Origin: Neorhizobium galegae
GTDB lineage: Bacteria > Pseudomonadota > Alphaproteobacteria > Rhizobiales > Rhizobiaceae
Direction of reading: 5' to 3'
Length of the DNA stretch: 64,000 nt
Assembly (NCBI RefSeq): GCF_017877135.1
Contig: NZ_JAGIPH010000010.1
Coordinates: forward strand, 1-64,000
The notes under the pieces were generated by a model. The model ran no database searches and was not told where the DNA came from. It saw only the letters and a program-made list of their open reading frames with translations. The position numbers and the translations under genes are program-made. Of the stretch, positions 8,148 through 17,527 are shown one piece after another; positions within the stretch are counted from its first letter, which is position 1; each line of letters begins with the position of its first letter.

Positions 8148-8861
8148 ATGGAGCCGCAGTGGTTCAGAGTCTATGAGGCCGTGAAGAAGGCCATTCTGGT
8201 GGGAGAATTGCAGGCCGGCGGCAAGGTGCCGCCTGAATTCGATCTGTCGGAGGAATATGGCGTCAGCCGCAACACGGTTCGGCGCGCCTATCTGGCGCTG
8301 TCGCAGGAGGGCCTGATCCGCAGCGTGAACGGGCGCGGCTCCTTCGTGATGCAAAGAGGAATGACCTATGAGGTGGAGGCCACCTCGCGCTTTCGCGACG
8401 TGCTGGACCGGCAGGGCGTGCGCTCCGCCGTGAAGCTTCTGGACAGCGAGTACACGAAAGCCGACGAAGAGATTGCCCGCATCCTGAAGGTTGAACCCGG
8501 CCACCCGCTCCTGCGGGCCACCGATCTGATCCTGGGCGACGACGTGCCGTTCATCCTGACGGTTCGCCACATTCGTGCGGATCTGATCGAGGATCTCGAG
8601 CGAAAGCTGAAAGAGGCCAACTCGCTGACGCTGGTCGCGCGCCGCGAGGGTCTCGGGCAATTGCGACGTGTCTCGACCACCGTCGAAGCGCGGCTGCCGA
8701 CGGAGCGCGAGGCAAGCCTGTTGCAGAGCCCCGCCAATGCACCGGTGCTGCTGGTGCACTCGGCGGGGGGGATCGACAACGGCGTTCTGCTCGAATGCCA
8801 GAAGGCCGTCATGAACAGCCAGCGCATCCGGCTGTCTTTTCGAAGTGGCGAGCAGGGATAA
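8148..8861 (+). CDS. GntR-family transcriptional regulator with UTRA domain
   Basis: This cytoplasmic DNA-binding regulator has about 237 residues and is most likely a repressor of the divergent ABC operon. The winged HTH is at residues 1-75 (RVYEAVKKAILVGELQAGGKVPPEFDLSEEYGVSRNTVRRAYLAL), followed by a UTRA ligand-binding domain (EIARILKVEPGHPLLRATDLILG, near 110-132). The start is set at MEPQWFRVYEAV because GntR proteins usually begin just before this helix, GGGG lies 7-8 bases upstream, and the palindrome at 8105-8120 would then fall in the leader. An alternative ATG at 8100 adds 16 residues and places the palindrome inside the gene. Confidence 0.85.
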   Translation: MEPQWFRVYEAVKKAILVGELQAGGKVPPEFDLSEEYGVSRNTVRRAYLALSQEGLIRSVNGRGSFVMQRGMTYEVEATSRFRDVLDRQGVRSAVKLLDSEYTKADEEIARILKVEPGHPLLRATDLILGDDVPFILTVRHIRADLIEDLERKLKEANSLTLVARREGLGQLRRVSTTVEARLPTEREASLLQSPANAPVLLVHSAGGIDNGVLLECQKAVMNSQRIRLSFRSGEQG

Positions 8862-8911
8862 ACAGAGCGCAACTGGGCTCGTGTCGCTTGAGGACCAATC
8901 GACATTCAGCG

Positions 8912-9085
8912 TCACCAGGTTGTCGGGGCTGCGAGGTTGACGAATCCCTCGCAGTGAATGGTCCTGCGGTCGTAGCGGATGCCCAAGCGGCGGACGTACT
9001 TCATTCGGTTGAAGCACCGCTCGATGCGATTGGGATGTCTGTAGATGACGAATGATCGACCACCACCCGGCAATGTCGCCGCCGA
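8912..9085 (-). pseudogene. IS5-family transposase C-terminal remnant
   Basis: The minus strand reads FVIYRHPNRIERCFNRMKYVRRLGIRYDRRTIHCEGFVNLA and stops at 8912-8914. NRIER-x-F-x-x-x-K-x-x-R-R-x-x-x-RYD is the C-terminal signature of IS5-family (IS427-like) transposases, including the last catalytic Glu. Only about 55 codons are recognisable before a stop upstream. It sits between the GntR gene and the glycerol operon, where a regulator or glpD might be expected. Confidence 0.7.
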
Positions 9086-9124
9086 TCAACCAGTGCGCCG
9101 GCCCGGCGACTGTCGGGGAAGTCA

Positions 9125-9145
9125 ACATTCGTTTGACATTCGTTT
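9125..9145 (+). promoter_or_regulatory. Tandem ACATTCGTTT repeats and -35 box upstream of the glp operon
   Basis: ACATTCGTTT occurs twice (9125-9134 and 9136-9145), spaced by one helical turn, and is followed by AAATTTCG. The repeats overlap a consensus -35 TTGACA (9133-9138). No good -10 box is clear; a weak region near TTCTCATGCTAT (9155-9166) is the best candidate. Direct repeats with a TTCG core are typical of DeoR-family operators such as GlpR, so this is the likely glycerol repressor site. No glpR gene is in the window. Confidence 0.5.
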
Positions 9146-9205
9146 AAATTTCGCTTCTCATGCTATTAGTTTCGCGTCTACACAGAACTATCGCACGGAG
9201 GGGTA

Positions 9206-9256
9206 ATGAGCGTGCATCTGTGCCGGGACGCTGAACGGTTACTCGCAGGCGGTTAG
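9206..9256 (+). CDS. Possible 16-codon leader ORF upstream of glpS
   Basis: An ATG at 9206 preceded by GGAGGGG (9197-9203, spacing 2-5 bases) opens a frame reading MSVHLCRDAERLLAGG and then TAG. The ribosome-binding site is as strong as any in the operon, yet the product is too short for a known family. It may be a regulatory leader peptide. It may also be the leftover start region of a gene once present here (glpD precedes glpS in some rhizobia), although the residues do not match the GlpD N-terminus I remember. The following 110 bases contain no gene. Confidence 0.35.
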   Translation: MSVHLCRDAERLLAGG

Positions 9257-9385
9257 GGTGCCTCAAGCTCTGGATGGGCAAGGGATCTGGAGAAGCGAAT
9301 TTTGCCCGGCACCCCCATTCGGTAAGTGCCAGGCGGTTATCTAAATTGAAAGCGGTATGTCGCCGGGTTGGGAGGCCTGACGCAT

Positions 9386-10456
9386 ATGTTGGAATTACGC
9401 AGTCTTTCGAAGGTTGTCGCGGGGGATACGCATATCCACCCGACGACATTGACGCTGCAGCGCGGTTCGCTGAATGTGCTGCTGGGGCCGACGCTGTCAG
9501 GCAAGACGTCTCTGATGCGGTTGATGGCAGGTCTGGACAAGCCCACGTCCGGCCAATTGTATTTCGACGGCAAGGATGTGACCGGCGTTCGGGTGCAGGA
9601 CCGCTCCGTCGCCATGGTCTATCAGCAATTCATCAATTATCCGGCGCTCACCGTATACGAGAATATCGCCTCTCCGTTGCGCATTCGGAAGTTGAACAAT
9701 CAGGAGGTCGACCGGCAGGTGCGTCGGGCGGCCGACCTTTTGAAGCTCACACCTTATCTGGAGCGGACGCCGCTCAACCTTTCAGGCGGGCAGCAGCAGC
9801 GCACCGCGCTTGCCCGCGCGATCGTCAAGCAGGCAAGCCTCGTGCTGCTGGATGAACCCTTGGCCAATCTCGATTACAAGCTGCGTGAGGAACTGCGCGA
9901 GGAGCTCCCGAAGATCTTTGCCGAGTCCGGCGCCATCTTCGTTTATGCAACAACCGAACCGTCCGAAGCCCTGCTGCTCGGCGGGAATACGGCGACCCTG
10001 TCGGAAGGCCGCATTACCCAGTTCGGCCCGACGATTGAGGTCTATCGTCGCCCGCAAGATCTGAAGACGGCAAGAACCTTCGCCGATCCCCCGCTCAACA
10101 CGGTGGAGGCGGAGCGCCGGGGTGAGGATTTCCTCATCATGAGCGGTCAGAGCATTACCGTTCCCTCTCATCTTGCCAATGTGCCGCAGGGGCCTGTGAC
10201 GCTCGCCTTCCAGCCGCACCACCTGTCTCCTGATGGCGACCGCGCAGACGCAAGCGCTCTTAAAGTCCGCTCGATGATTTCGGAAATTTCGGGATCGGAA
10301 AGTTTTGTTCATCTCGACATCGGCGAGGCCCGCTGGGTCATGCTCGCTCATGGCATTCATGAGGTGGAGGCAGATCAGCAGGTTACCGTCTATCTCGACA
10401 GACGGCATTTGATGGCCTTCGACGCTGCAGGCCGCACCGTCGGCAGGGAGGCGTGA
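9386..10456 (+). CDS. glpS: Glycerol ABC transporter ATP-binding protein GlpS
   Basis: This 356-residue ATPase is of the carbohydrate (MalK/UgpC-like) class. It is assigned as GlpS from the gene order ATPase-ATPase-permease-permease-small membrane protein-binding protein, which matches the rhizobial glycerol transporter. Walker A GPTLSGKT is at residues 34-41, signature LSGGQQQR near 131 and Walker B LVLLDEPLANLD near 151. The switch region reads VYATTEPSEAL, so the usual His (THDQxEA) is replaced by Thr. The ATG at 9386 is chosen because GGGAGG lies 10 bases upstream; a TTG at 9368 would sit on that site. The gene abuts glpT (TGAATG). Confidence 0.88.
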   Translation: MLELRSLSKVVAGDTHIHPTTLTLQRGSLNVLLGPTLSGKTSLMRLMAGLDKPTSGQLYFDGKDVTGVRVQDRSVAMVYQQFINYPALTVYENIASPLRIRKLNNQEVDRQVRRAADLLKLTPYLERTPLNLSGGQQQRTALARAIVKQASLVLLDEPLANLDYKLREELREELPKIFAESGAIFVYATTEPSEALLLGGNTATLSEGRITQFGPTIEVYRRPQDLKTARTFADPPLNTVEAERRGEDFLIMSGQSITVPSHLANVPQGPVTLAFQPHHLSPDGDRADASALKVRSMISEISGSESFVHLDIGEARWVMLAHGIHEVEADQQVTVYLDRRHLMAFDAAGRTVGREA

Positions 10457-11539
10457 ATGGCACGCATTTCACTCGATCATCTTCGCCACGCCTATGGCCC
10501 GAAGGGGCTCGCAAACCCGGTCTATGCCCTGAAGGAGGTTCATCACGATTTCGAGGACGGCGGCGCTTACGCCCTGCTCGGCCCTTCCGGTTGCGGCAAG
10601 ACCACGCTTCTCAACATCATCTCCGGCCTTCTGCAGCCCTCGGAGGGCCGCATCCTGTTCGGCGAAACGGATGTCACCAACCTTCCGACGGAAGCGCGCA
10701 ACATCGCGCAGGTCTTCCAGTTCCCGGTCGTCTACGACACGATGACCGTCCATGACAACCTCGCCTTTCCGCTCAGAAATCGCCATGTGCCAGATGCGGA
10801 AATCGATGCCCGCGTGCGTGCGATCCTCAAAATGATCGATCTGGAGAGCTGGGCGAACCGCAAGGCCCGCGGCCTCACAGCCGACCAGAAGCAGAAGATC
10901 TCGCTCGGCCGCGGCCTCGTGCGGTCCGATGTCAATGCGATCCTGTTCGACGAACCACTCACCGTCATCGATCCGCATATGAAGTGGGTGCTGCGCACGC
11001 AGCTGAAGCAGCTTCACCGTCAATTCGGTTTCACCATGGTCTATGTCACGCATGATCAGACGGAGGCGCTGACTTTTGCCGACAAGGTGGTGGTGATGTA
11101 TGATGGCCAGATCGTTCAGATCGGCACGCCGGCGGAATTGTTCGACAGGCCCAAGCACACCTTTGTGGGCTATTTCATCGGCTCTCCGGGGATGAATGTT
11201 TTGGCCGCAGGCCTGGACGGTTCGGAAGCCGTCATTGGCGACATGCGCATCGCCCTGTCGGGTATGCCGGTGCTTGCGGGCGCCATGAAAACAGAACTCG
11301 GCATCCGCCCTGAATTCCTGTCGCTCGCTCGCGAGGGGCTGCCCGTTACCATTCGCAAGGTGGAGGATATTGGCCGGCAGAAGATTGTCCGAGCTTCGTT
11401 CTCGGGTCAGCCGATTTCGCTGGTGCTGCGGGAAGATCAGGAAATACCGGCCGACGCAATGCTGCGTTTCGACCCCGCCGCGATCCATATCTATGCCGAT
11501 AGCTGGCGGGTGGATTACGCCATGAGCGGGAGGGCGTGA
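10457..11539 (+). CDS. glpT: Glycerol ABC transporter ATP-binding protein GlpT
   Basis: This 360-residue second ATPase of the glycerol importer has Walker A GPSGCGKT at residues 44-51, a Q-loop in AQVFQFPVVYDTM, Walker B AILFDEPLTVID and an intact switch His (VTHDQTEAL). The signature motif is aberrant: it reads LTADQKQK in place of LSGGQxQR, and the D-loop is LTVID. It is therefore complementary to GlpS, which has a good signature but no switch His. A C-terminal TOBE-type regulatory region follows (ELGIRPEFLSL). The gene starts immediately after the glpS stop and precedes glpP by three bases. Confidence 0.88.
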   Translation: MARISLDHLRHAYGPKGLANPVYALKEVHHDFEDGGAYALLGPSGCGKTTLLNIISGLLQPSEGRILFGETDVTNLPTEARNIAQVFQFPVVYDTMTVHDNLAFPLRNRHVPDAEIDARVRAILKMIDLESWANRKARGLTADQKQKISLGRGLVRSDVNAILFDEPLTVIDPHMKWVLRTQLKQLHRQFGFTMVYVTHDQTEALTFADKVVVMYDGQIVQIGTPAELFDRPKHTFVGYFIGSPGMNVLAAGLDGSEAVIGDMRIALSGMPVLAGAMKTELGIRPEFLSLAREGLPVTIRKVEDIGRQKIVRASFSGQPISLVLREDQEIPADAMLRFDPAAIHIYADSWRVDYAMSGRA

Positions 11540-11542
11540 CCC

Positions 11543-12430
11543 ATGGACAAGACCTGGAACAACAAGGCCTGGTTTCTCGTGCTGCCGGTGCTGCTGCTCG
11601 TGGCGTTTTCCGCAGTTATACCGCTGATGACCGTGGTGAACTATTCGGTTCAGGATACCTTCGGAAATAACGAATTCTTCTGGGCAGGCACCGATTGGTT
11701 TACGCAGACGCTCCATTCGGATCGCTTCTGGGCCGCCCTCTGGCGCAACCTCGTCTTCTCGATGATTATCCTGGCAATCGAGATTCCGCTCGGTATCTTC
11801 ATCGCGCTCAACATGCCGAAAAAGGGCCTTGGCGTGCCGGTGTGCCTGGTGCTGATGGCACTGCCGCTGCTCATTCCGTGGAATGTGGTCGGCACAATCT
11901 GGCAGGTATTCGGGCGCGTCGATATCGGCCTGCTCGGCCACACGCTGGCAGCCATGGGCATTGATTACAACTACGTTCAGAATGCTACCCATGCCTGGAT
12001 TACCATCATCGTGATGGACGTCTGGCACTGGACGAGCCTCGTCGTGTTGCTGTGCTATGCCGGTCTCGTCTCCATTCCCGATGCCTATTACCAGGCTGCC
12101 CGCATCGATGGCGCGTCACGCTTCTCGGTCTTTCGATACATCCAACTGCCGAAGATGAAGCGGGTTCTGTTGATTGCCGTCCTGCTGCGCTTCATGGACA
12201 GTTTCATGATCTATACCGAGCCCTTCGTGGTGACGGGCGGCGGGCCGGGCAATGCCACGACCTTCCTCTCCATCGATCTGGTGAAGATGGCGGTCGGCCA
12301 GTTCGACCTCGGGCCTGCTGCGGCCATGTCGATCATCTACTTCCTGATCATCCTTTTGCTTTCCTGGGTCTTTTACACCGTGATGACCCAGAGCGACGCT
12401 GCCGATACCGGCGTGCCGAAGGGAGAATGA
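11543..12430 (+). CDS. glpP: Glycerol ABC transporter permease GlpP
   Basis: This 295-residue inner-membrane permease of the MalF/UgpA class has about six membrane segments, the first at residues 10-29 (WFLVLPVLLLVAFSAVIPLM). The EAA loop reads AARIDGASRFSVFRYIQLPKMK, near 192-213, for contact with the GlpS/GlpT ATPases. It is followed by a conserved TEPFVVTGGGPGNATTFLS segment typical of these permeases. The gene lies three bases after glpT and three before glpQ, so it is in the same transcript. Confidence 0.9.
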   Translation: MDKTWNNKAWFLVLPVLLLVAFSAVIPLMTVVNYSVQDTFGNNEFFWAGTDWFTQTLHSDRFWAALWRNLVFSMIILAIEIPLGIFIALNMPKKGLGVPVCLVLMALPLLIPWNVVGTIWQVFGRVDIGLLGHTLAAMGIDYNYVQNATHAWITIIVMDVWHWTSLVVLLCYAGLVSIPDAYYQAARIDGASRFSVFRYIQLPKMKRVLLIAVLLRFMDSFMIYTEPFVVTGGGPGNATTFLSIDLVKMAVGQFDLGPAAAMSIIYFLIILLLSWVFYTVMTQSDAADTGVPKGE

Positions 12431-12433
12431 GCC

Positions 12434-13246
<813 letters not shown>

Positions 13247-13258
13247 GAGGAGGTTCCG

Positions 13259-13540
13259 ATGGACTTTTCCTGGATGGCCTGGACGCTGCCGACGGCGCTC
13301 TTCTTCATCGTAATCTTCTGCCTGATCGCCGCCATGGGCGTTTGGGAATTTGTTAGGCCGGGCGGCAGCCCGCGCGTGGGTATCCTGCGCTTTGAGACGA
13401 CGCGTGGCGACCGCCTGTTCATCTCGCTGCTGGGATCTGCCTTCATTCATCTTGCCTGGCTCGGCCTTGGGGGGCCGAACCTATGGTGGGCTCTTGCCCT
13501 GTCCGTGGTCTACGCCATCGGCGTATTCCGCTTCGTCTAG
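13259..13540 (+). CDS. glpU: Small membrane protein GlpU of the glycerol transporter operon
   Basis: This 93-residue protein has three hydrophobic segments (about residues 9-31, 56-72 and 76-91), with a polar stretch between the first and second (VRPGGSPRVGILRFETTRGDRLF). Such a small integral membrane protein sits between the permease and binding-protein genes in rhizobial glycerol operons and is named GlpU there; its role is not established. An excellent ribosome-binding site (gaggagg, 12 bases after the glpQ stop) supports expression. Identification is mainly by position and size. Confidence 0.8.
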   Translation: MDFSWMAWTLPTALFFIVIFCLIAAMGVWEFVRPGGSPRVGILRFETTRGDRLFISLLGSAFIHLAWLGLGGPNLWWALALSVVYAIGVFRFV

Positions 13541-13624
13541 GGCCGGATTGCCGGTGCAGGCGGCGGGAGGCTGCCTGTTCCGGATTGGACGGAAACTGCA
13601 TTCGCAAACTTCGGGAGGATGACT

Positions 13625-15349
13625 ATGCGAAAGCAACTTTTGACCACGACCGCAGCCTTGCTGCTGGCAACCAGCGGCGCGGCATTTGCCGACATGAACG
13701 CCGCCAAGTCCTTCCTGGACAAGGAGATCAAGGACATGTCCGTCCTCGATCGTGCCGCCCAGGAGAAGGAAATGCAGTGGTTCATCGATGCGGCAAAACC
13801 CTTTGCCGGCATGGACATCAAGGTGGTCTCGGAAACGATTACCACCCATGAATACGAATCCAAGGTGCTGGCACCCGCCTTCACCGCGATCACCGGCATC
13901 AAGATCACGCATGATCTGATCGGCGAAGGCGACGTCGTCGAAAAGCTGCAGACGCAGATGCAGTCCAAGGAGAATATCTATGACGCTTACGTCAATGACT
14001 CCGACCTTATCGGAACCCATTGGCGTTACAAGCAGGTCCGCAACCTGACGGAATGGATGGCGAACGAAGGCAAGGCGGTCACCAATCCGAACCTCGATAT
14101 CAACGACTTCATCGGCAAGTCCTTCACCACCGCGCCGGACGGAAAGCTCTACCAGCTGCCAACTCAGCAATTCGCCAACCTTTATTTCTTCCGCTACGAC
14201 TGGTTCAACGACGCGAAGAACAAGGCCGATTTCAAGGCAAAATACGGCTATGATCTCGGCGTGCCGGTCAACTGGTCGGCCTATGAGGATATCGCCGAGT
14301 TCTTCACCGGCCGCGAGATCGGTGGCAAAAAGGTCTATGGACACATGGACTACGGCAAGAAGGACCCCTCGCTTGGCTGGCGCTTCACCGATGCCTGGCT
14401 TTCCATGGCCGGCAACGGCGACAAGGGCATTCCGAACGGCCTGCCGGTCGATGAATGGGGTATCAAGGTTGATGAAAAGTCACGCCCTGTTGGCTCTTGC
14501 GTCGCGCGCGGTGGCGACACCAATGGCCCGGCTGCGGTCTACTCCATAGAAAAGTATCTCGACTGGATGAAGAAATACGCGCCTCCGGCTGCCCAGGGCA
14601 TGACCTTCTCGGAATCCGGGCCAGTGCCGTCCCAGGGCGAAATCGCCCAGCAGATGTTCACATACACCGCCTTTACCGCGGATTTCGTGAAGCCGGGCCT
14701 GCCCGTCGTTAACGAGGACGGCACTCCCAAGTGGCGTTTTGCTCCAAGCCCGCATGGCGTTTACTGGAAGGACGGAATGAAGCTCGGTTATCAGGACGCC
14801 GGTTCCTGGACGCTGATGAAGTCCACGCCGGAGGACCGCGCCAAGGCGGCTTGGCTTTATGCCCAGTTCGTCACGTCGAAGACCGTGGATGTCAAGAAGA
14901 GCCATGTCGGCCTGACCTTCATTCGCCAGTCCACCCTTGATCACAAGTCGTTCACCGAACGTGCGCCGAAACTCGGCGGTCTGGTCGAGTTCTACCGCTC
15001 GCCGGCGCGTCTGCAGTGGTCGCCGACCGGCACCAATGTCCCCGATTATCCGAAGCTCGCCCAGCTGTGGTGGCAGGCGATCGGTGATGCATCCTCCGGT
15101 GCGAAGACCGCGCAGGCAGCTATGGATTCGCTGTGCGCCGAACAGGAAAAGGTGCTGCAGCGTCTGGAACGTGCGGGCGTGCAGGGCGATATCGGCCCGA
15201 AACTCGCCGAAGAGCACGATCTTGCTTACTGGAACAAGGATGCCGTGGCCAAGGGTCACCTTGCTCCGCAGCTGAAGATCGCCAACGAGAAGGAAAAGCC
15301 GGTCACTGTTAATTACGACGAACTGGTCAAGAGCTGGCAGAAGAAATAA
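13625..15349 (+). CDS. glpV: Glycerol ABC transporter periplasmic binding protein GlpV
   Basis: This 574-residue binding protein is much longer than typical sugar-binding proteins, as expected for GlpV. The start at 13625 (MRKQLLTTTAALLLATSGAAFA) gives a clean Sec signal peptide. The ATG at 13619 lies directly on the GGGAGG site and is unlikely. The mature part carries family-1 solute-binding features (ITGIKITHDLIGEGDVVEKLQTQMQS near 98-123, and LYQLPTQQFANLYFFRYDWF near 174-193). It ends the operon and is followed by a strong hairpin. No glpD or glpK follows, so glycerol kinase and dehydrogenase must be encoded elsewhere. Confidence 0.9.
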   Translation: MRKQLLTTTAALLLATSGAAFADMNAAKSFLDKEIKDMSVLDRAAQEKEMQWFIDAAKPFAGMDIKVVSETITTHEYESKVLAPAFTAITGIKITHDLIGEGDVVEKLQTQMQSKENIYDAYVNDSDLIGTHWRYKQVRNLTEWMANEGKAVTNPNLDINDFIGKSFTTAPDGKLYQLPTQQFANLYFFRYDWFNDAKNKADFKAKYGYDLGVPVNWSAYEDIAEFFTGREIGGKKVYGHMDYGKKDPSLGWRFTDAWLSMAGNGDKGIPNGLPVDEWGIKVDEKSRPVGSCVARGGDTNGPAAVYSIEKYLDWMKKYAPPAAQGMTFSESGPVPSQGEIAQQMFTYTAFTADFVKPGLPVVNEDGTPKWRFAPSPHGVYWKDGMKLGYQDAGSWTLMKSTPEDRAKAAWLYAQFVTSKTVDVKKSHVGLTFIRQSTLDHKSFTERAPKLGGLVEFYRSPARLQWSPTGTNVPDYPKLAQLWWQAIGDASSGAKTAQAAMDSLCAEQEKVLQRLERAGVQGDIGPKLAEEHDLAYWNKDAVAKGHLAPQLKIANEKEKPVTVNYDELVKSWQKK

Positions 15350-15370
15350 CGCTCTGCCCCCCAAAAAGGC

Positions 15371-15398
15371 CCGAGCCGCCCCTTGCCGGGCGGCTCGG
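15371..15398 (+). terminator. Hairpin terminator after glpV
   Basis: CCGAGCCGCCC (15371-15381) pairs perfectly with GGGCGGCTCGG (15388-15398) around a 6-base loop, 20 bases after the glpV stop. There is no T-run after the stem, but an 11-bp GC-rich stem at this position is typical of operon ends in this genome type. Confidence 0.75.
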
Positions 15399-15506
15399 AG
15401 GCTGCCTCGACAAGAGGGGGATCACATCGGCAACATAAACCTAACGGAATGTGAGGCCCGCTGTGCGATCAGTGGGCATGGCAGATCGAGATCCCCTCCA
15501 CCGTCG

Positions 15507-15701
15507 CATCGCTTTCCCGCTGAGGTCATTGCTCACGTGCAGCTCTATTTCCGTTTCCCTCTCCGTCTGGGAATGGTGGAGGACCTGCTGGCTGCCCGTG
15601 GGATCATCGTCTCGCTTCGGACGGTCCGGCTTTGGGTGGCGAAATTCGGGCGAACCATCGCCAACGAGATCCCGTCTACGCTCGTCCGGTCGGCTTGGTG
15701 A
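15507..15701 (+). pseudogene. IS6-family transposase N-terminal remnant
   Basis: The frame reads HRFPAEVIAHVQLYFRFPLR, then LGMVEDLLAARGIIVSLRTVRLWVAKFG. This is the N-terminal zinc/HTH region of IS6-family transposases (HRFPxEII-x-HAVWLYFRF-x-LSxRxVEexLAxRGI-x-VSxeTxRxW). Compared with that pattern a residue pair is missing (HVQLYF for HAVWLYF). The DDE domain is absent: the match ends at about 15665 and runs straight into integrase-like sequence. Confidence 0.72.
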
Positions 15702-15921
15702 CAAATGCAATGGCCGCAGGCGTTCGTGGCGATTTCAGCGAGATCGAGCGCGTTCTCAAATTCTCAGGGCATTCCCTTCGCGCGGGCTTAGCCTCCTCCG
15801 CTGAGGTAGACGAGCGTTACCTCCAAAAAGCAGCTCGGTCATGCTGCAGCGGAGATGACACGCAAATATCAGCGCCGCCGGAATCGCTTCCGCGTGAATC
15901 TGACCAAGGCATCAGGATTTA
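15694..15921 (+). pseudogene. Tyrosine recombinase C-terminal remnant, frameshifted
   Basis: LVTNAMAAGVRGDFSEIERVLKFSGHSLRAGLASSAEVDERYLQK is followed, one base out of frame, by QLGHAAAEMTRKYQRRRNRFRVNLTKASGF. Together these give the integrase boxes H-x-L-R, LGH and the Tyr of MTRKYQRR. The single-base shift occurs in the A-rich run at about 15823-15830. The N-terminal catalytic domain is absent. Confidence 0.75.
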
Positions 15922-15964
15922 GTTGGCCCCTCCCCTAATCCGGAGTGAAATCGCGAGGGAGATT

Positions 15965-16229
15965 TCAGTGCCGAATTCCTCGCTTAGGGGTTCCAGCACC
16001 GAAGATGCCGATTGATACAACGTTTCCGAACCAAAAAAGAAAAGAGGAAGCGGACAGCATCGCGCCAGCGGCAAGATAGTACCACTGCCCCAAGGAATAG
16101 CAGGTACGCCCCTCCTACGGCAAGAGCGATACCGATAGTTACCAGAATAAGCGAGAAAAGGCAAAGAAGACCGGATGCGAGCACGTTCGTTGAACCGAGC
16201 TCACCCGTTGCGGGGACAGCGACAACCAA
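15965..16229 (-). pseudogene. N-terminal remnant of a membrane PQQ-dependent dehydrogenase (Gcd/QuiA-like)
   Basis: The minus strand reads SGLLCLFSLILVTIGIALAV, then GGAYLLFLG. After a one-base shift in a G-run at about 16083 it continues as QWYYLAAGAMLSASSFLFWF and GNVVSIGIFGAG before a stop at 15965-15967. The GGxxLLxLGGSWYYLxAG motif is characteristic of the membrane anchor of glucose/quinate/shikimate PQQ dehydrogenases. The catalytic propeller is entirely missing. The frame was pieced together by eye. Confidence 0.62.
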
Positions 16230-16254
16230 GTTTAGGACCTATTAAGATGTTGAA

Positions 16255-17224
16255 CTAAGATGCGATCGGCAGTCTGCGCAATCACTGGCCCGTAGCTGCG
16301 AAGATGGCATTGGTCGGGGCCGGAGCGATCGCCGCCGTACTGGGTTCGCCCATACCACCGGGTGGTTCCGAACTCGGGACTAGATGAACCTCAATATCGG
16401 GAGTTGCCCGATGGCGCAGCACGCGATAAGTATCGAAGTTACCCTGCGCCACTCGGCCAGCTTTGAAGGTGATTTGTCCAAAGGGCGGCCGACAGCCCGA
16501 AAATCACGCCCCCTTCGATCTGGGCGGCGATGGTATCAGGATTGATCGCTATGCCGCAGTCGACGGCGCAGAACACGCGCTCTGCCTTCAGCTTGCCGTC
16601 GCCACCGATCGATACGTCGACGACTTGTGCGAGGTACGACCCGAAGCCCTCGATTACGGAGACGCCCTTGCCCGAGCCAAGCCGCTCTCCCCAGCCCGCC
16701 CTCTCAGCGGCGGTCGCCAGGTCTTCTGTCGAAGCCGTCTCTACGAGCTGGCCGTAAGCCAGTTTGCGATTGGACGGCCGATGTACTACCGCACCGCTCT
16801 CTGTGAAGCAGTCCGATGGATCGCTCTTCCACAGCCGGGCTGCCGACGAAATCATCATTTGCCGTGCCGCGGCTCCCGCTTGCCGTAGCGGCATATACCA
16901 GGCGCGCACGGAAGTGGACCCCCTGGTCGCCTGGAAAGTAAAGACGGGGTTCGCATATTCTGCCGACACTCCCGAATGCTCGACCCTCACATCGCCGATT
17001 GGAACATCGAGCTCGTCAGCGAGGATCATCGCGAAGGCGGTCTAGATTCCCTGGCCCATTTCGACAGACGGCATCGTGATAATGACTTTGCCACGCCCGT
17101 CGACGCGGATGAATGCATTGGCCTTGAAAGAGACGACCGTTTTATCCTTATCGGAGGAGGTTCGACTGAACACGACGGGAGGTAACGCCGTATTCGGGAC
17201 ACCTGCAACCTCGGGCCTGACCAT
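16255..17224 (-). pseudogene. Isoquinoline 1-oxidoreductase beta-subunit-like (molybdopterin-binding) pseudogene
   Basis: This is a broken xanthine-oxidase-family molybdenum-cofactor subunit. N-terminal part: KANAFIRVDGRGKVIITMPSVEMGQGI, then an in-frame TAG at 17042-17044 where relatives have a Tyr codon, then TAFAMILADELDVPIGDVRVEHSG and GGSTSVR-like RGSTSVRAWYMPLRQAGAAA. A large middle portion is missing. It resumes with GFGSYLAQVVDVSIGGDGKL and CAVDCGIAINPDTIAAQIEGG, shifts frame near 16470, and ends with MGEPSTAAIAPAPTNAIFAA and the family-typical LRRLPI tail. At least one nonsense, one frameshift and a deletion of several hundred codons are inferred. Confidence 0.75.
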
Positions 17225-17527
17225 GTGCGGTGACGACGATCACAGCGGGTCTGTGATGCACTGCCTCCACGTTCAACTCGACGGGCATTAAATCGGAAGG
17301 CTGACAATAGGCTCGCATGGCGCTGATACTCCTTCAAGAACAAGGCCAGTAGGATCCAAAACATCATCGAGAATGAGTCAGACCCAAGTTTGCGTGCCGA
17401 TTGACAGGATCGGCGAACGGTTATTCAGCGATACGGAATTTACAATCCCTGGACGGGAGTTGGGGCCATCAAAGGTTTGCTACCGCATAGACCACATAGC
17501 CCGTGAGATATCCTCGCCCCTCATATC
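17225..17527. other. Stretch with no supported gene
   Basis: Between the oxidoreductase pseudogene and the next integrase remnant I see only short overlapping frames with no recognisable motif. It probably holds eroded upstream sequence of the pseudogene. Confidence 0.5.
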
